Assembly (NCBI GenBank): GCA_902728285.1
Contig: CACVBU010000237.1
Coordinates: 1-64,000, forward strand
Origin: Clytia hemisphaerica
Taxonomy: Eukaryota > Cnidaria > Hydrozoa > Leptothecata > Clytiidae
Length of the DNA stretch: 64,000 nt
Direction: 5' to 3'
Shown here: one piece after another, positions 1 to 11,088 of the stretch
How positions within the stretch are numbered: the stretch's first letter is position 1
Layout: the number at the start of each line of letters is the position of its first letter
Translations under genes and position numbers: made by a program
Notes under the pieces: model-generated
Seen by the model: the letters and a program-made list of their open reading frames with translations, nothing else
Databases searched by the model: none
What the model was told of the DNA's origin: nothing

Positions 1-475
1 AATGAGCAATAGCCGATCACATTTGGAGGTTTGTCTTTTATGTTTTCCACTTGAAAATGCGAGTTCCCGCATTTTTCAAAAACTGGGCATGCGTACTGAA
101 TTCCGTAAACTTTGATATTTAGAGCAAAAATGGTAGCCTCAGTAGTGTAAGACGAAGTATTCCTCCTGAATTCACTTGCTGGCTTGCTGGTTGGACTTCA
201 TCAATCTGTGTTTTGATCTTTGAAATGGTTTGATTATATTTGGAGTTATGATAGGATAGTTTTGAAGGAGAAATGTTGTTGTTAATTTAGGAGGGGAGGG
301 ATATATTTTCCATTTTTCAGAAAATATCTTGGTGGCCTCATATCATCCATTGTATTCTGTCATCCCTCTCTGCGCACTGCGGTCTGGCTGCCTGCCCAAG
401 GCTTTTCTTAAGATTTTGGAACCCTGGCCCTGAGTTCTTTTTTCACTCAAAGATTTCCCAAGTAAATATTATTAT
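1..475. other. flanking sequence without recognisable gene
   Basis: AT-rich sequence upstream of the large DNA transposon. I see no open frame with family resemblance, no RNA gene and no clear repeat in it. Confidence 0.5.
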
Positions 476-478
476 TTA

Positions 479-530
479 GGGGTCACTCACATATCGATTC
501 TTCCCACGACTAACGTCAAATTGACGCTAA
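479..530 (+). repeat. left terminal inverted repeat of the 8.67 kb transposon
   Basis: 52 bases, perfectly complementary to 9093-9144. Just inside both ends a C-rich run and a second TTAGCGTCA motif recur (about 540-570 and 9064-9092), so the subterminal region is partly symmetrical too. This is the likely transposase-binding region (inference). Confidence 0.9.
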
Positions 531-1230
531 TTCGAAAACCCCCCCACCCTCACCCCTTAGCGTCAAAGTTAAGAAATTGTCAAAAATCGATAAAACTTTA
601 AATTTACTCCATTACTATAGTACAACAACCACCACACGCCAAAACGCTGGATCAACTTCTATTTCACCTCACTGACCCGCTCGCTATCGTTCTTCTTGGG
701 AAGTGGTTTCAGCTTATGATTTTCAACGCTAATTCATTTCCAGACCTCGGATGTTGTTAACGCGGGAAAAAATGAAAACAAACTCTCGCGTTCTTTTCGA
801 CAAAAATTACGAAATGAAACATCTTGGCTTCCTTTGAGACGTAAGGTTGTGGTTTGAAAGGGAATGGCTAGATGGAGCTGATTATTTGTAATGGGTGGAA
901 AGATATATTTTTTTATAGAATGATCTTTTTTGTGGTTAAAAAACTGTGGAATTTCATTTTGTCGAATCTTTCTACCTTTCAAAGGATTTGTGTTTTATTA
1001 TCGTTTAAAAATAGTCATATTCGAAAAAAAATTGATTGATAAAGAAAGATTTCTCATTCGTTCAATTGTTTTGAAGGAAAACATAAGATACTAATATCCA
1101 GAATGTTATATACCTTTTTTTCTACTGTTCCTATCTCTCTATTTGTTTCTACTGACTATCTGAGATTTTGTTTTCTCATTTCTGACTAAGTTTTGGTACC
1201 TGTCAATCATTTTTCGTCCAATATGTCATC

Positions 1231-1302
1231 GCACCGAGTTGGATTCGAACCACCAACCTTCGGTTACGAAAGCCAGCGCTTTATCCGTTGAGCCATCGTC
1301 GC
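1231..1302 (-). tRNA. tRNA-like sequence or SINE head, degenerate, Thr-CGT-like
   Basis: On the minus strand there is a box A-like TGGCTCAACGG and a perfect box B GGTTCGAATCC. The ends GCGACGA and TCGGTGC can pair as an acceptor stem with one GU and one mismatch, and a T stem-loop is present. The TTCGTAA loop resembles tRNA-Thr(CGT), but the anticodon stem does not pair properly, so I take it for a tRNA pseudogene or the head of a tRNA-derived SINE. It abuts the 5' truncation point of the neighbouring LINE. A related tRNA-like head lies at about 9744-9823. Confidence 0.45.
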
Positions 1303-1305
1303 ACA

Positions 1306-3344
1306 GCAGAAAGCGGATCAAGTTATAGCAAAATCACGAATCTCTCTCTGCTGCTGATAAGAGTGACTGGCATCTTCCCATCACAGTGGAAGAAAGGTAA
1401 CGTGGTTCCTGTCTATAAAAAGGGAGACAGGAGCATAGCCAAAAACTACAGACCAGTGTCTCTTCTTCCTGTGTTTGGAAAAATATATGAAAAGTGTATT
1501 TACGATACACTTTACAGGTATTTTGGAAACAATAACTTATTTTCTCCTTGTCAGTCTGGTTTCGGGAGGGGGATTCCTGCATTTCTCAGTTGTATCCATA
1601 ACGCATGATATTTATACAGGGTTTGACAAAGATCCCTTCTCTAGATACCAGGGGGTGTTTTTTTTAGATATTTCAAAGGCATTCGATCGGGTGTGGCACG
1701 ATGGCTTACTCTTTAAAACTCAAATCTTATGGGGTGACTGGACCGTTGTTTCCTTAATTCGCAGCTTTCTAACGATAGGCATCAGAGAGTTGTGTTAAAT
1801 GGAAAAACATCTGAGTGGAAGCGAATCAATGCTGGGGTACCCTCAAGGCTCGATTCTTGGTCCATTGTTCTTCTTAATTTATATTAATGATCTTCCAAAA
1901 AACCTTGAGTCAAAACCGAAGATTTTTTGCTGACGATACCTCTCTTAATTCTCTCTTGTGATTGATCAACTCTTGAGCCTGAAGTACTTAACAGAGATCT
2001 CTCCAGGATAACTGACTGGGCTCATCAATGGAAGATGTCTTTTAACCCTGACCCATCTAAGCAAGCCATTGAAGTCTATTTTACCTGTAGACTCACTCCA
2101 CCTAATGCTCCAGTAATCTCCTTTAATAATTCTAATATCGCGACCAGTGAGTACCAGAAACATCTTGGTCTAATCTTAGATTCAAAACTTTCTTTTGATC
2201 GCCATCTAGACGAGAAGAGAGAAAAAAGGCCAATAAAGGAATTGGTCTTATTAACCGACTTCGCAAGCATGTGCCTAGGAGATCTCTACTAACCATTTAT
2301 AAATCTTTTTCATTAGGCCTCATCTTGATTATGGTGATATCGTATATGACCGCCCGGGAAATGCTACCTTTGTGCAGAAGCTTGAATCTATTCAATATAA
2401 TGCCTGTTTAGCTATAACAGGCTGTTTTCGTGGAACGTCTCAAGAAAAACTATATTCAGAACTTGGTCTTGAAAGTCTTGCTGACAGGCGCTTTGCTAGA
2501 AGAATGACATTCTTCTATGGAATTATTAACAATTTAGCCCCTTCGTATTTTTACGTAACTACCTGCCAGCAAGACTTACAGCACCAGGTGGCCTTAGAAC
2601 AAGAAATCCTATTTATCCTCTTAATATACGAACTGAGCGTTTCCGTAACACTTTTTTTCCGTACTGCATATCTCAGTGGAATGTTCTGGGAGGTAATATA
2701 CGAGATCTACCTTCAATTAAAACTTTCAAAAAAAGCAATCTATGAATTTTTGAGACCCAAGCAATCTCATGTTTTTGATGTTCCTGACATTCAAGGAGTG
2801 ATCTTTCTTAATCGACTTCGGGTCGGTTTCAGCCATCTCAACGAGCATAAATTTAGACATGGCTGCTTCCGCGACACTTTAGACCCTTTCTGTGGTTGCC
2901 GAACTAACTCTGTTGAAAAACACTCAGCACTTTCTTCTGCACTGCTCTATATATTCCCATGCAAGACAATCTTTGTTCGACAAACTTCAGACCCTAGGCA
3001 TTATTTTTCATCCCCCGCTTAACCCTCCTTTTTTCTGTCGGCTTTTATTATATGGGGATGAAAGTTTGACTTCAAATCTAAATAAATCTATTCTTTGTTC
3101 TGTTGTTGAATTTCTTAACGAAACTGGAAGGTTTAGCGGTGCTTTATTTAGGCTTTTACCTAACAATTGTAGCTTCCTTCTCCAAGATTTTTTCTTTTTT
3201 ACTACTTATTTATTTATTTTTACATAGTCCTAGTACCTCTGGCGATATAACGTTAGTTCCTAGCGGGGGTAGGGACTATATTTTATGTTTAAGTAATGTT
3301 TTGTAATATGTTCGTAGTGTGCACGTGTTTTTGTTTCAATAAAG

Positions 3345-3399
<55 letters not shown>
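1306..3399 (+). mobile_element. 5'-truncated, frameshifted LINE (non-LTR retrotransposon) with poly(A)
   Basis: Reverse-transcriptase pieces appear in order in changing frames: a finger region at about 1350-1590 (KGNVVPVYKKGD, NYRPVSLLPV), a palm piece at about 1660-1710 (FLDISKAFDRVWHDGLL), then downstream segments such as YQKHLGLILDSKLSFD (about 2150-2200) and LESIQYNACLAITG (about 2380). A C-terminal segment follows (LRVGFSHLNEHKFRHG near 2820, CGC motif, then HFLLHC near 2925 in another frame), typical of CR1/Jockey-like elements. The 3' end has AATAAA at 3338-3343 and a run of 55 A at 3345-3399. The endonuclease domain is absent (5' truncation) and several frameshifts make it a dead copy. 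It sits inside the 8.67 kb transposon, upstream of its gene, so it came later. The exact 5' junction is uncertain. Confidence 0.85.
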
Positions 3400-3401
<2 letters not shown>

Positions 3402-3557
3402 GATACATATTGTCCGAGATAGGTTCTCGCTATTTTTTACTGTTATTTCTGTATAAGGGTTGGGTAAATCAAGAGGAAATTATATGGCCTATTGTTTTTG
3501 AAAACTGTTTTGTTTCATGAAATTTTATAGATCTGATAATGATATAAGATTGATAGA
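3400..3557. promoter_or_regulatory. probable 5' region of the transposon gene
   Basis: Short AT-rich stretch between the LINE poly(A) and the first ATG of the transposase-like gene. No promoter motif is convincing. The LINE insertion may have displaced the original promoter or 5' exons (inference). Confidence 0.25.
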
Positions 3558-6500
3558 ATGAGTCGTCAACGAACCATTTTCGGAAAGTTGGCGCCGCCCA
3601 CTACGTATTATAAGCATCCACCCAAAACACTTTATGAGCAATTTGTTGAGGCGTGTTACTTTTTCAAGAGCAGTAAATTGACTAAGGAAGAGTTTATTAA
3701 AGAAGCGAACAAACTATGGAACGAGAACAAAGATAATATGCAATATGTTAATGACATAATCCAAAAACGCAAAAATAAACTCTCGGGACAATCAGGAAAC
3801 GCCATCCCAGCAAAGTCAAGTAAAAGGCAAATCCACAAAACCACTGTTTCTTCAGACACTTCACGAACGCCAAAGTCTTCTCAGTCATTTTGTAACGATC
3901 GAAACCAACTACCATCTACTGATCCAAATCGTAAAGTCCATCTTGCACCAGACTCTCCCAGATATAGCATTATCAGCGAATTTCTTGATCATATCACACC
4001 TGGTTTATCAAAAGCTATTTCTTCATTTAACGATATCGAACTTTTGATCAGAGCCATTCACGAGACTGCCAAATCATACAATGGTATTTCAAAACAATTA
4101 GACACGGTAAAAACGTCAACAATCCGACAACCTAAAAATAAAATTAGCCAACTTCAACTCGACATACAAGATCTGCAGCAGTCCTTATGTGACTTTGGAG
4201 CAAATTTGACACGCTTATCCTTGATAGTAATCGAACCATCATTAGGATTTGGACTTTTAGAACAGAAACTTATGCAACATCGAGAACTTATGAACATCTG
4301 TTTACAAGGTGCACTAAAAATTGAGAATTTGATAAGCGAAAAGTGCTTGAAATACTCACTGAACAGGAGAGTAAAACAGATTCAAGACCGAGAAGCGAAG
4401 TTACTTGCTGATGACACAATCGATCTGAAGATTTTCGCTAAAGCCGGGATAGAAAGAACTTGGGGTGAAGGATTGAATGATTTATGCAACGAATTAATTG
4501 ACAAAAGACCAGATTTGGGCTTGACTCAAACAGAGCTTTTGCATCTTGCGTTTCTCTTGCAATCGTCTGCGGTAGTTCCAACGAAAATGGTATTTGATAT
4601 GTTTCCAAGCATGGACTCTAGATTTAAAAAACAAAACATTTTAAACTGTTTCTTACGATCACTCCCTCTTTATGTGTTGATCTTAAAGACAAAAGAGTAT
4701 CTAATAAACTTTTGTCAAACAAACTGTGGTGAGGTGATTGATAAAATTATAAGCGCACAGCAGAAAGATACCACTCAAGAGGAAAACTCTGGAGACGTAC
4801 CAAAGCCTCTGGAAAAAGCAACCGTCCACAAAAAGAAAGGTCAACCATCGATCGTGTCCAAATTTCCGACCATACCAGACGAGATAACCAAGTTTATAAA
4901 AACAAATGGTTTCAAAGCCCAAGAAAAGAGACGAGACGATGACTTCCGTTCGTGTGGAGTTTCACTAAATGATATTAGGGATCACTTGTTGAAAGTGGTG
5001 CCTGGTTTGGCTGAACATGGCATCGCACCCAACACAATTCGTTACCTTTTTGTGCCGGTACACAAATCAAGATCATCATCGAAACGCTATTTGGGTATCG
5101 TTCCCTGCAAAGTACCTAAGAAGGACAACAGTGGCCGAACAGAAAATGAAAACAACCACTTCATACACTCGCGGGTAGGAATGAGGTTCGAGCATGCCGC
5201 AACATATAACAAAGATTACAGCATGATTAGCGCGGATGCAATGAATAAGATCCACGTTGGTACATTGGCTGTATCTAGGTATCTTTAACACTTTTGAGCA
5301 AAATGTTTGAATTTTCTCATCGATCCATTTCCTAGCAAATTAATTTAAGCCACTCCACGTTTTCGTTATTGTAGATAAAAGGCTTTTGGGGTGATGTGGT
5401 CTGAAAACTTGTAAAACCTCTACCCAAATAGAATTTATTGGAAAGTAGTTTGTAACTGTATTTATCTTTTTGGACAGGTATCACCAGATACGGCGATATT
5501 TCGGTGAAGATGACAATGTTATTTACCCTGATCACGACTTCCCCTTGGGTTACAAGCTCATTCCTTGCGGTTATATGGTACTATCGAACGATGGAGATTT
5601 ATTTGGCGTTCAAGATAACAATTCCGAAAGCAACGAACATTTAGTAATTGTTTTTTTCTGAACTTAACATACTCTATTATGTGAAAGTACCTAACCTCAC
5701 CTTGTTTTTTAAAGTTGCCTTTGATATTGGGTCTAAATTGTTTATTGTCTGATGTGGTAGAAAATCCAATTCTAAAAAGTGATTCTAGTAAAGTAGGAAT
5801 ATAGCTGAAAGAAATTATTTTTTTGCTGGTAAAAGATTTGCTTCTCTAAAAAGCTAAACATTTTTTATTTTTAGACAAACGTGACAAACGTGTTAATGGA
5901 TGACAACAACCTTCAATCTGAATTCGACATGGATGGTTGTTTAATTGATAGTGATGTAAGATATTATACTGCTATCAAAATGGCAATTATTTTCTCATAT
6001 CAAAATCACTTTGAAACTCGAAATAATTCAACAGTTAGAGAATTTTTTTTTCTCAGGTACCAGTACAGATTCATGACACGATGGACAAATTGCTACAAGA
6101 TGTCGATGCTCTCCTTATAAGCAGTACCGTAAGAAGCACTAATCAAAACATTGATGTGACACGAAAAGATCGACTAGGGAGGGATCATGTTACATTCAAG
6201 CGAACGGGCCCACTGGTAGTCTGCATAAGGAATGGGATGTTTCACCATTTGACCATGGAGGTAAACCTTTATATTCAGATAAGGGCAAACTTTAACTAAT
6301 CTGGATCGGGCAAAGGACCCCAGTATTAATGAGGAATAAAGTATGTATATTTATTCAATATTTTTGTATTCATCTTTTTCAGGCTCATGCTAACGACTTG
6401 CTTCCAATTCTAAAAGGTGCCATTGACCACGGAAAATCATTTGTGGAGGTGATTGGCGACAATGGACCAGACATGGACCCAACAAATTATATGAACATAT

Positions 6501-8220
6501 TCTATTGGGGACGACTTTGGCGAGACACTAATTTGACGAGACTCAGCTGCATTTCCTACCCCGCTGGTCACTCAGCTTTTAACCCAATTGAGCATGCTTG
6601 GTCGCCAATGAGCAATGCTATGACATCGATAACAATTTCAGCATGCTTACCAGGTTGATTTTCTTTATTTGAAATTTTTTATTTTTGTTGTAAGTGTAAA
6701 ATAAGTTCTACAATCAGTGACAAAATACTTGGCACGAAAAGGAAATTCACCGGGGTGTTTTGAAACCACAATCAATTTGTAATTGCTCTAAAGTAGGTTC
6801 GAAGGGTAGAGTTTTATCTCTGAGTTTTAACGCTAGACTTAAGACTTACGACCTTAGGATATTTGCTTAGTCACATAATGTCTCAATGTCTCATCTGTCA
6901 GTCTTTGACAAGGGTAGTTATATTATAGATTCTTTCTTTATTTCACCAGGTGAAGACCGCTCACCAAATAAGCAAACAGAGTTATCACCTGACGAAATCA
7001 GCGCCAAAACCAAAACCATGTTGGAAAATGCCGCTCGAGAGCTTTCAAGCTACTGGGATAAGCTTACCTACGACGGGAATGCTGTTATCCCTCTCCCTGT
7101 GGAGACAGAAGGTGTTTACAACGATCACTGCAAAGTTGAAGAATTCGTTAACGCCCCACTGAGAGATTTGGACGGCAAAGAATTGGAACCCCTTCGAAAA
7201 GAATTTCTTTTCTTCTGTCGGCATGTTGATCAACGAAAAAACGCACTTTCCTTCATGAAGTGTCAACTTTTTAGAAAGGACCCCTGCAAATTTTGCTTCG
7301 ACAACCCACCCAAGGATTGTGACGCTTTTGAATTTGAAAAGTCGATCGGTGGTTTGATGTTCGATCCAGTACCATCGACAGAGCACGATGGTCATTTCAA
7401 GACATATCTGGAGGTGAAGTCTGAAGATGGTGTAAAGTACCAGCCGGACACCGACACCGATCTAGGAAGATGCTCTGAATGTACCAATTGGTATTTCACT
7501 TCCCTGACCGAAATGCAGCGACATAGAAGGTTGCTACACCCGAAAGTTGCCATTCAAAACTTGGCTCTTCCAAATAGTGGCAAACAGGTTGATAGCCTGT
7601 TCTTATGCAAGTTTAAAGTCCAAGGAAATAAAACGTGTGGTCTGTCCTTTCCTACTTACCATCAGCTGAACAAACACAAACAAAAATCTGGCCACAAGAG
7701 ACAGCGCGCCAAAGCTGCACAGGACGAGATTCAAGCAAGGGCAAAGAAATCAAAGAAAGTTGCCACTGAGAAACTGAAGATCAAAGATTTCTTTTCAAAA
7801 AAGATCAGCATCAATATCGTCGATACACCATCTGAGGAAAAAGAAAACCAGCCTGGTCCATCGGATGATCAACCAGTTGAGCAGCCTGGGCCATCGGATG
7901 ATCAACCAGTTGAGCAGCCTGGGCCATCGGATGATCAACCAGTTGAGCAGCCTGTCAAAAAAAACAGAACAAAAGAAGAAACGAAAGAGAAAACCAAAAC
8001 AGACAGAAGATCAGTATATCGAGGACGCCGACGACCCCTGTTCTTCTCCAGATTGTGACATCGACAGCATGCGTAAGCAAAATCGCGGCATTCAGTGGAT
8101 AGCTTGTGACAGCTGCGACGATTGGTGGCATGCCTACTGTTACAATGGCGTGAATAAAGTTATCAAAAACTTTATTTGCCCGCCTTGCATGAGTGAAAAT
8201 GATTTTCATGTAGAAAAATA
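3558..8220 (+). CDS. spliced DDE-type transposase-like protein with C2H2 and PHD fingers, unknown superfamily
   Basis: Exons at 3558-5278, 5478-5643, 5875-5955, 6057-6260, 6383-6653 and 6950-about 8220 join with consistent phases (2, 0, 0, 0, 1) at GT/AG borders, giving a protein of about 1,240 aa. Residues 1-about 550 are a long helical region of unknown fold. A plausible RNase-H-like core follows: Asp560 in SADAMNKIHVG, Asp750 in VEVIGDNGPD, and Glu794 in FNPIEHAWSPMSN, 44 residues further on. The last exon carries C2H2-like clusters (CSECTNWYF..H..H near 7470-7540; a second near 7605-7705), three copies of an 11-residue repeat, and a C-terminal PHD-type C4HC3 finger (CDSCDDWWHAYC, FICPPC). 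The PHD finger lies in a different frame from the rest of the exon; the frames change at an A8 run near 7953-7960. It is the only gene in the element, so it is the candidate transposase. I do not recognise the superfamily. Confidence 0.75.
7849..7947 (+). repeat. 33-bp tandem repeat, three copies, coding
   Basis: Three nearly identical 33-base units encode an 11-residue repeat (QPGPSDDQPVE) between the zinc-finger part and the PHD finger of the transposase-like protein. This is probably a disordered linker that can change in copy number. Confidence 0.9.
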
Positions 8221-8221
8221 G

Positions 8222-9092
8222 ACAAAAATACGTTTCTTATCGTTGTTTTCAAATGTAGAAGCATTGATTGTTAACTATATTATATTTCATCTTACGTTAT
8301 TATTTCATCTCGATTTTCTTGTGCAACTTGTAGATTTTATTTCTCATTTTAGATTTTGTGCTTTATTCAGATAGTTTTCTCGATGGTCCCCTCAAAAGAT
8401 AACATTATCAAAAAGTATTATCAGAAACAATATTATGTCTTACTGATTATTCATTCTTTCTCTCTCGCTCATGTTTATTCATTAGACTCCTGGTAATTAC
8501 ACCCCTGTGTCACAGACCCGCTGGGACCCCAACCCCACCTGGAAAATTTGGCAAAAATTTCGTGCACGGTGGTAAAATACCCTGGATTTTTTAACATTGA
8601 AACAATAAAATTTCTATCCCCATTGAGATCTCCCCACTGAGGAAAAAGTTCTAGCGGGGCTGTGATACAGGGGTGTGTAATTCAAACATGCATCCTGGAC
8701 CTACACTTATTCGAAATTTTCGGCTACTCGAAGTCTGGCACAAACTCTCCCACTATAACATGCTTTTTTATAAGCACATTAAGAGCGTATGAGGAAACAT
8801 CGTACTGATTGTAATTTGAAAAATTCGAAATGTGACTTTTGACGTCAGAGCATCCCTCCCGCTCATAATTTTATGGAAGCGGGATGCGACCTTAGATACT
8901 TTTTAATCATATCGTCCCCGGTAAAATCGTCGCTAAAGCTGTCGGGGCGAATCAAGAGCATGAGTAATGGCTTCGAAGAATCTCCAAGTTGTTACCTGAA
9001 AAAAAAAGGTACAAGTTAAAATTTTAATGGTCTTCAAAAATCGATATTTCTGGTGAAATTTCTTAGCGTCACAAGCTCTAACCCCCCACCCC
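8222..9092. other. 3' non-coding part of the 8.67 kb transposon
   Basis: Apart from the MITE at 8499-8678 and the right TIR, I see no coding sequence here. Confidence 0.5.
8499..8678. mobile_element. 180-bp MITE with ACACCCCTGT-type ends
   Basis: ACACCCCTGTGTCACAG at 8499-8515 faces its near reverse complement at 8660-8678, with AATT on both outer sides (8495-8498, 8679-8682) as a possible duplication. It has no coding capacity. The terminal motif recurs in the window (30787-30841, about 48516, 49795-49960), so it belongs to a local repeat family. Confidence 0.65.
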
Positions 9093-9144
9093 TTAGCGTC
9101 AATTTGACGTTAGTCGTGGGAAGAATCGATATGTGAGTGACCCC
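9093..9144 (-). repeat. right terminal inverted repeat of the 8.67 kb transposon
   Basis: Exact reverse complement of 479-530, followed by TTA at 9145-9147, which matches TTA at 476-478. Confidence 0.9.
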
Positions 9145-9147
9145 TTA

Positions 9148-9447
9148 GAATAGACCTTTTTCCTCCATTGACATCAATTGTAATGCAAACCAGTTTGATT
9201 TTTTGGCAGCCATTTTTTCATACAAACCGGTACCGGCAATTGGAAATAGAAAATATGTATAACTTTCTGCTACAGACTATACATCTTAGCTTAATTGCCC
9301 TGAGTTTGGTTTACATCCAATCGTTTAAATGTCGCATACGATCAAAGATGGTGAACTGGAATGGAGGAAAGGTCTATTTTGCATAATTTTTAAATATTAT
9401 GATTTGTGAAAATCAATAATTCTTCTTCTCTGGTTCTGGCTCTGTCT
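9148..9447. other. unassigned sequence between elements
   Basis: I see no gene, repeat end or RNA signal here. Confidence 0.4.
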
Positions 9448-9966
9448 GGGGCTGCCGCAAATGTTTTTTCCGTACACGGACGGGAGTATCATCGACGGTC
9501 GGGAGTATCTCATATCTGTTGTTTGGTTTTGTTGTTTGGAATTGCTTGGGTCAGGGTTGCTAGTAACGACTTTGCACTGTGCCGGGTAGTGCATACTCCG
9601 CGCCCTGGACCCCGCAGGGTTGCAAGTAACCGCTCGAATTTCAATCAGGTTAAAAAAGGGGCAATTTTACCCATATTATAATAACATTACCCCCGTCTTT
9701 TTGGTCATTCTATAAGTATTTCCAAATTTTGTGTTCTGCTGTGCAAGTGTGGCTCAACAGATAGGGCGCTGGGTTTCTGATCAGAAACTCTTTCATTTGG
9801 TGGGTTCAAACCCCGGTCGGGTCGATATTTCAAGGTTTAAGATAAGTTTAAGATACTTCCGCCCGTCGATGATACTCCCGACCGTCAAGATGAGATACTC
9901 CCGACTGTCCATGATACTCCCGTCCATGTATATACAGAAAAAAAAATTTGCGGGGCTGCCCTTGAC
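9448..9966. mobile_element. inverted-repeat element with tRNA-like core
   Basis: The left arm (about 9448-9514) and right arm (about 9891-9966) are imperfect reverse complements over about 65-75 bases, sharing GACGGGAGTATCATSGAC and CGGGAGTATCTCAT. The right half contains further copies of a CGGGAGTATC-type unit on the minus strand (9850-9930). Between the arms is a tRNA-like segment. It is either a non-autonomous DNA element that captured a SINE head, or a composite repeat. Confidence 0.6.
9744..9823 (+). tRNA. tRNA-like SINE head
   Basis: Box A-like TGGCTCAACAGATAGGGCG and box B-like GGGTTCAAACCCC are spaced as in a tRNA. The anticodon arm is the palindrome GTTTCTGATCAGAAAC and the acceptor stem is poor, so it is not a functional tRNA. 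Its box A flank resembles the tRNA-like element at 1231-1302. Confidence 0.45.
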
Positions 9967-10400
9967 TTGTGATCTTGATAATTTTTCTGCAACAAATGGA
10001 AAATGGGGTATATACAGTATTGTAACGTTGAATGTGAATTTATGAAGAAACATATACATACACTTTCTGGAACGTTCCGTATCCGGTTCTTCAGCTTAAG
10101 AGACCATCAACCATGCATCGTGATTTAGGAAAAGGTTTGACTCCCATTCAATTGTTTTCAGATTGTGTCCGACTATTATTGATTCATACGGTCTTATATA
10201 TATAATTCTTCAAAATTATCAATCATATTTGATTGTTGACTACTTCCGTTTAATAACTTAGGAACTTTCTTTCAATAGACGTTTTTGATGCCAAAATAAG
10301 AGACTGATGACTTTTTATCCAATCACATACATTTTGAAGTAAAGGTAAATCAAAAGGGCTACCTCATTGTACAAAAAGTCTTTTTAATTTGACATACTAT

Positions 10401-10842
10401 CGTGAGTGGTCCTAAATCCGACAGCCCTGCCTAAACCCGACCCCCAAATAACTGCTATGAAAAAAATTCTATGTTTAACATTCCCTCTCCAAGCAGCTCC
10501 AAGTTGAACAATAAACTATTGCAAGAACTCTCGAAACAAAACATCTAACAAGATCACTTAGGTCAAGATGTTAATTAATGTTATCAAAAAGGTGTGAATT
10601 GTAAAAATCATTACCTCTATTATTCTGATTCTGTTGCTTGTGTTTAAAACTTTAACAATTTTGTATAACAAGCAATTATTGTTATTTGGTTCAATTGGTT
10701 CAGTGTATCAAATCTTTCAAGCTTAGTTGACACTTTGGTATCTTCATTGCGTCACAGTGAAAGATTTGTTTTTATTTTAGTTTGTATCTTTGAAAGACCC
10801 CATTGGATTTAGGCAGGGCTGCCGGATTTATCACCGCTCACG
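10401..10842. mobile_element. 442-bp MITE with about 37-bp TIRs
   Basis: The ends at 10401-10437 and 10806-10842 are inverted copies sharing TAAATCCGRCAGCCCTGCCT with about five mismatches. The interior is AT-rich and non-coding. I could not define a target duplication. Confidence 0.75.
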
Positions 10843-11088
10843 GTATTGTTCAGACGTCCCTAGCATTTATTTGAGAGGCGGTATTTATAAGGGAAGAAGG
10901 AAATAAAAATATAATCAAAGGTAACTGAATATTGGTTGTCAATATAAAAAGTGATCAATAATATAATGATGATGAAACTGTTATTCTGTTATTGAATGGG
11001 TTTCAAAAAATAAATGGAAATCAATAATTATCTCAATGTGTAATCAAACATAATCAAACAGTGTCAATAAAAAGTCATCAAATATTAG

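Larger units (their letters stand above)
476..9147 (+). mobile_element. 8.67 kb DNA transposon with perfect 52-bp TIRs and TTA duplication
   Basis: The ends at 479-530 and 9093-9144 are exact reverse complements over 52 bases, starting GGGGTCACTCACATATCGAT. They are flanked by TTA on both sides (476-478 and 9145-9147), as expected of a 3-bp target-site duplication. Inside are one long spliced gene on the plus strand (3558 to about 8220) with a DDE-like core, a nested 5'-truncated LINE (about 1306-3399) and a small MITE (8499-8678). A GG-rich start with a TTA/TAA duplication is known for PIF/Harbinger, but the encoded protein does not look like a Harbinger transposase to me. Perfect TIRs suggest a young insertion. 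The superfamily is left open. Confidence 0.85.

Noticed and set aside
1231-1302. Functional tRNA gene
   Set aside because: Box A and box B are good, but the anticodon stem does not pair and the D stem is weak.
479-9144. Assigning the large transposon to PIF/Harbinger
   Set aside because: Only the GG start and TTA duplication agree; no Myb-like partner gene or Harbinger nuclease motifs were seen.
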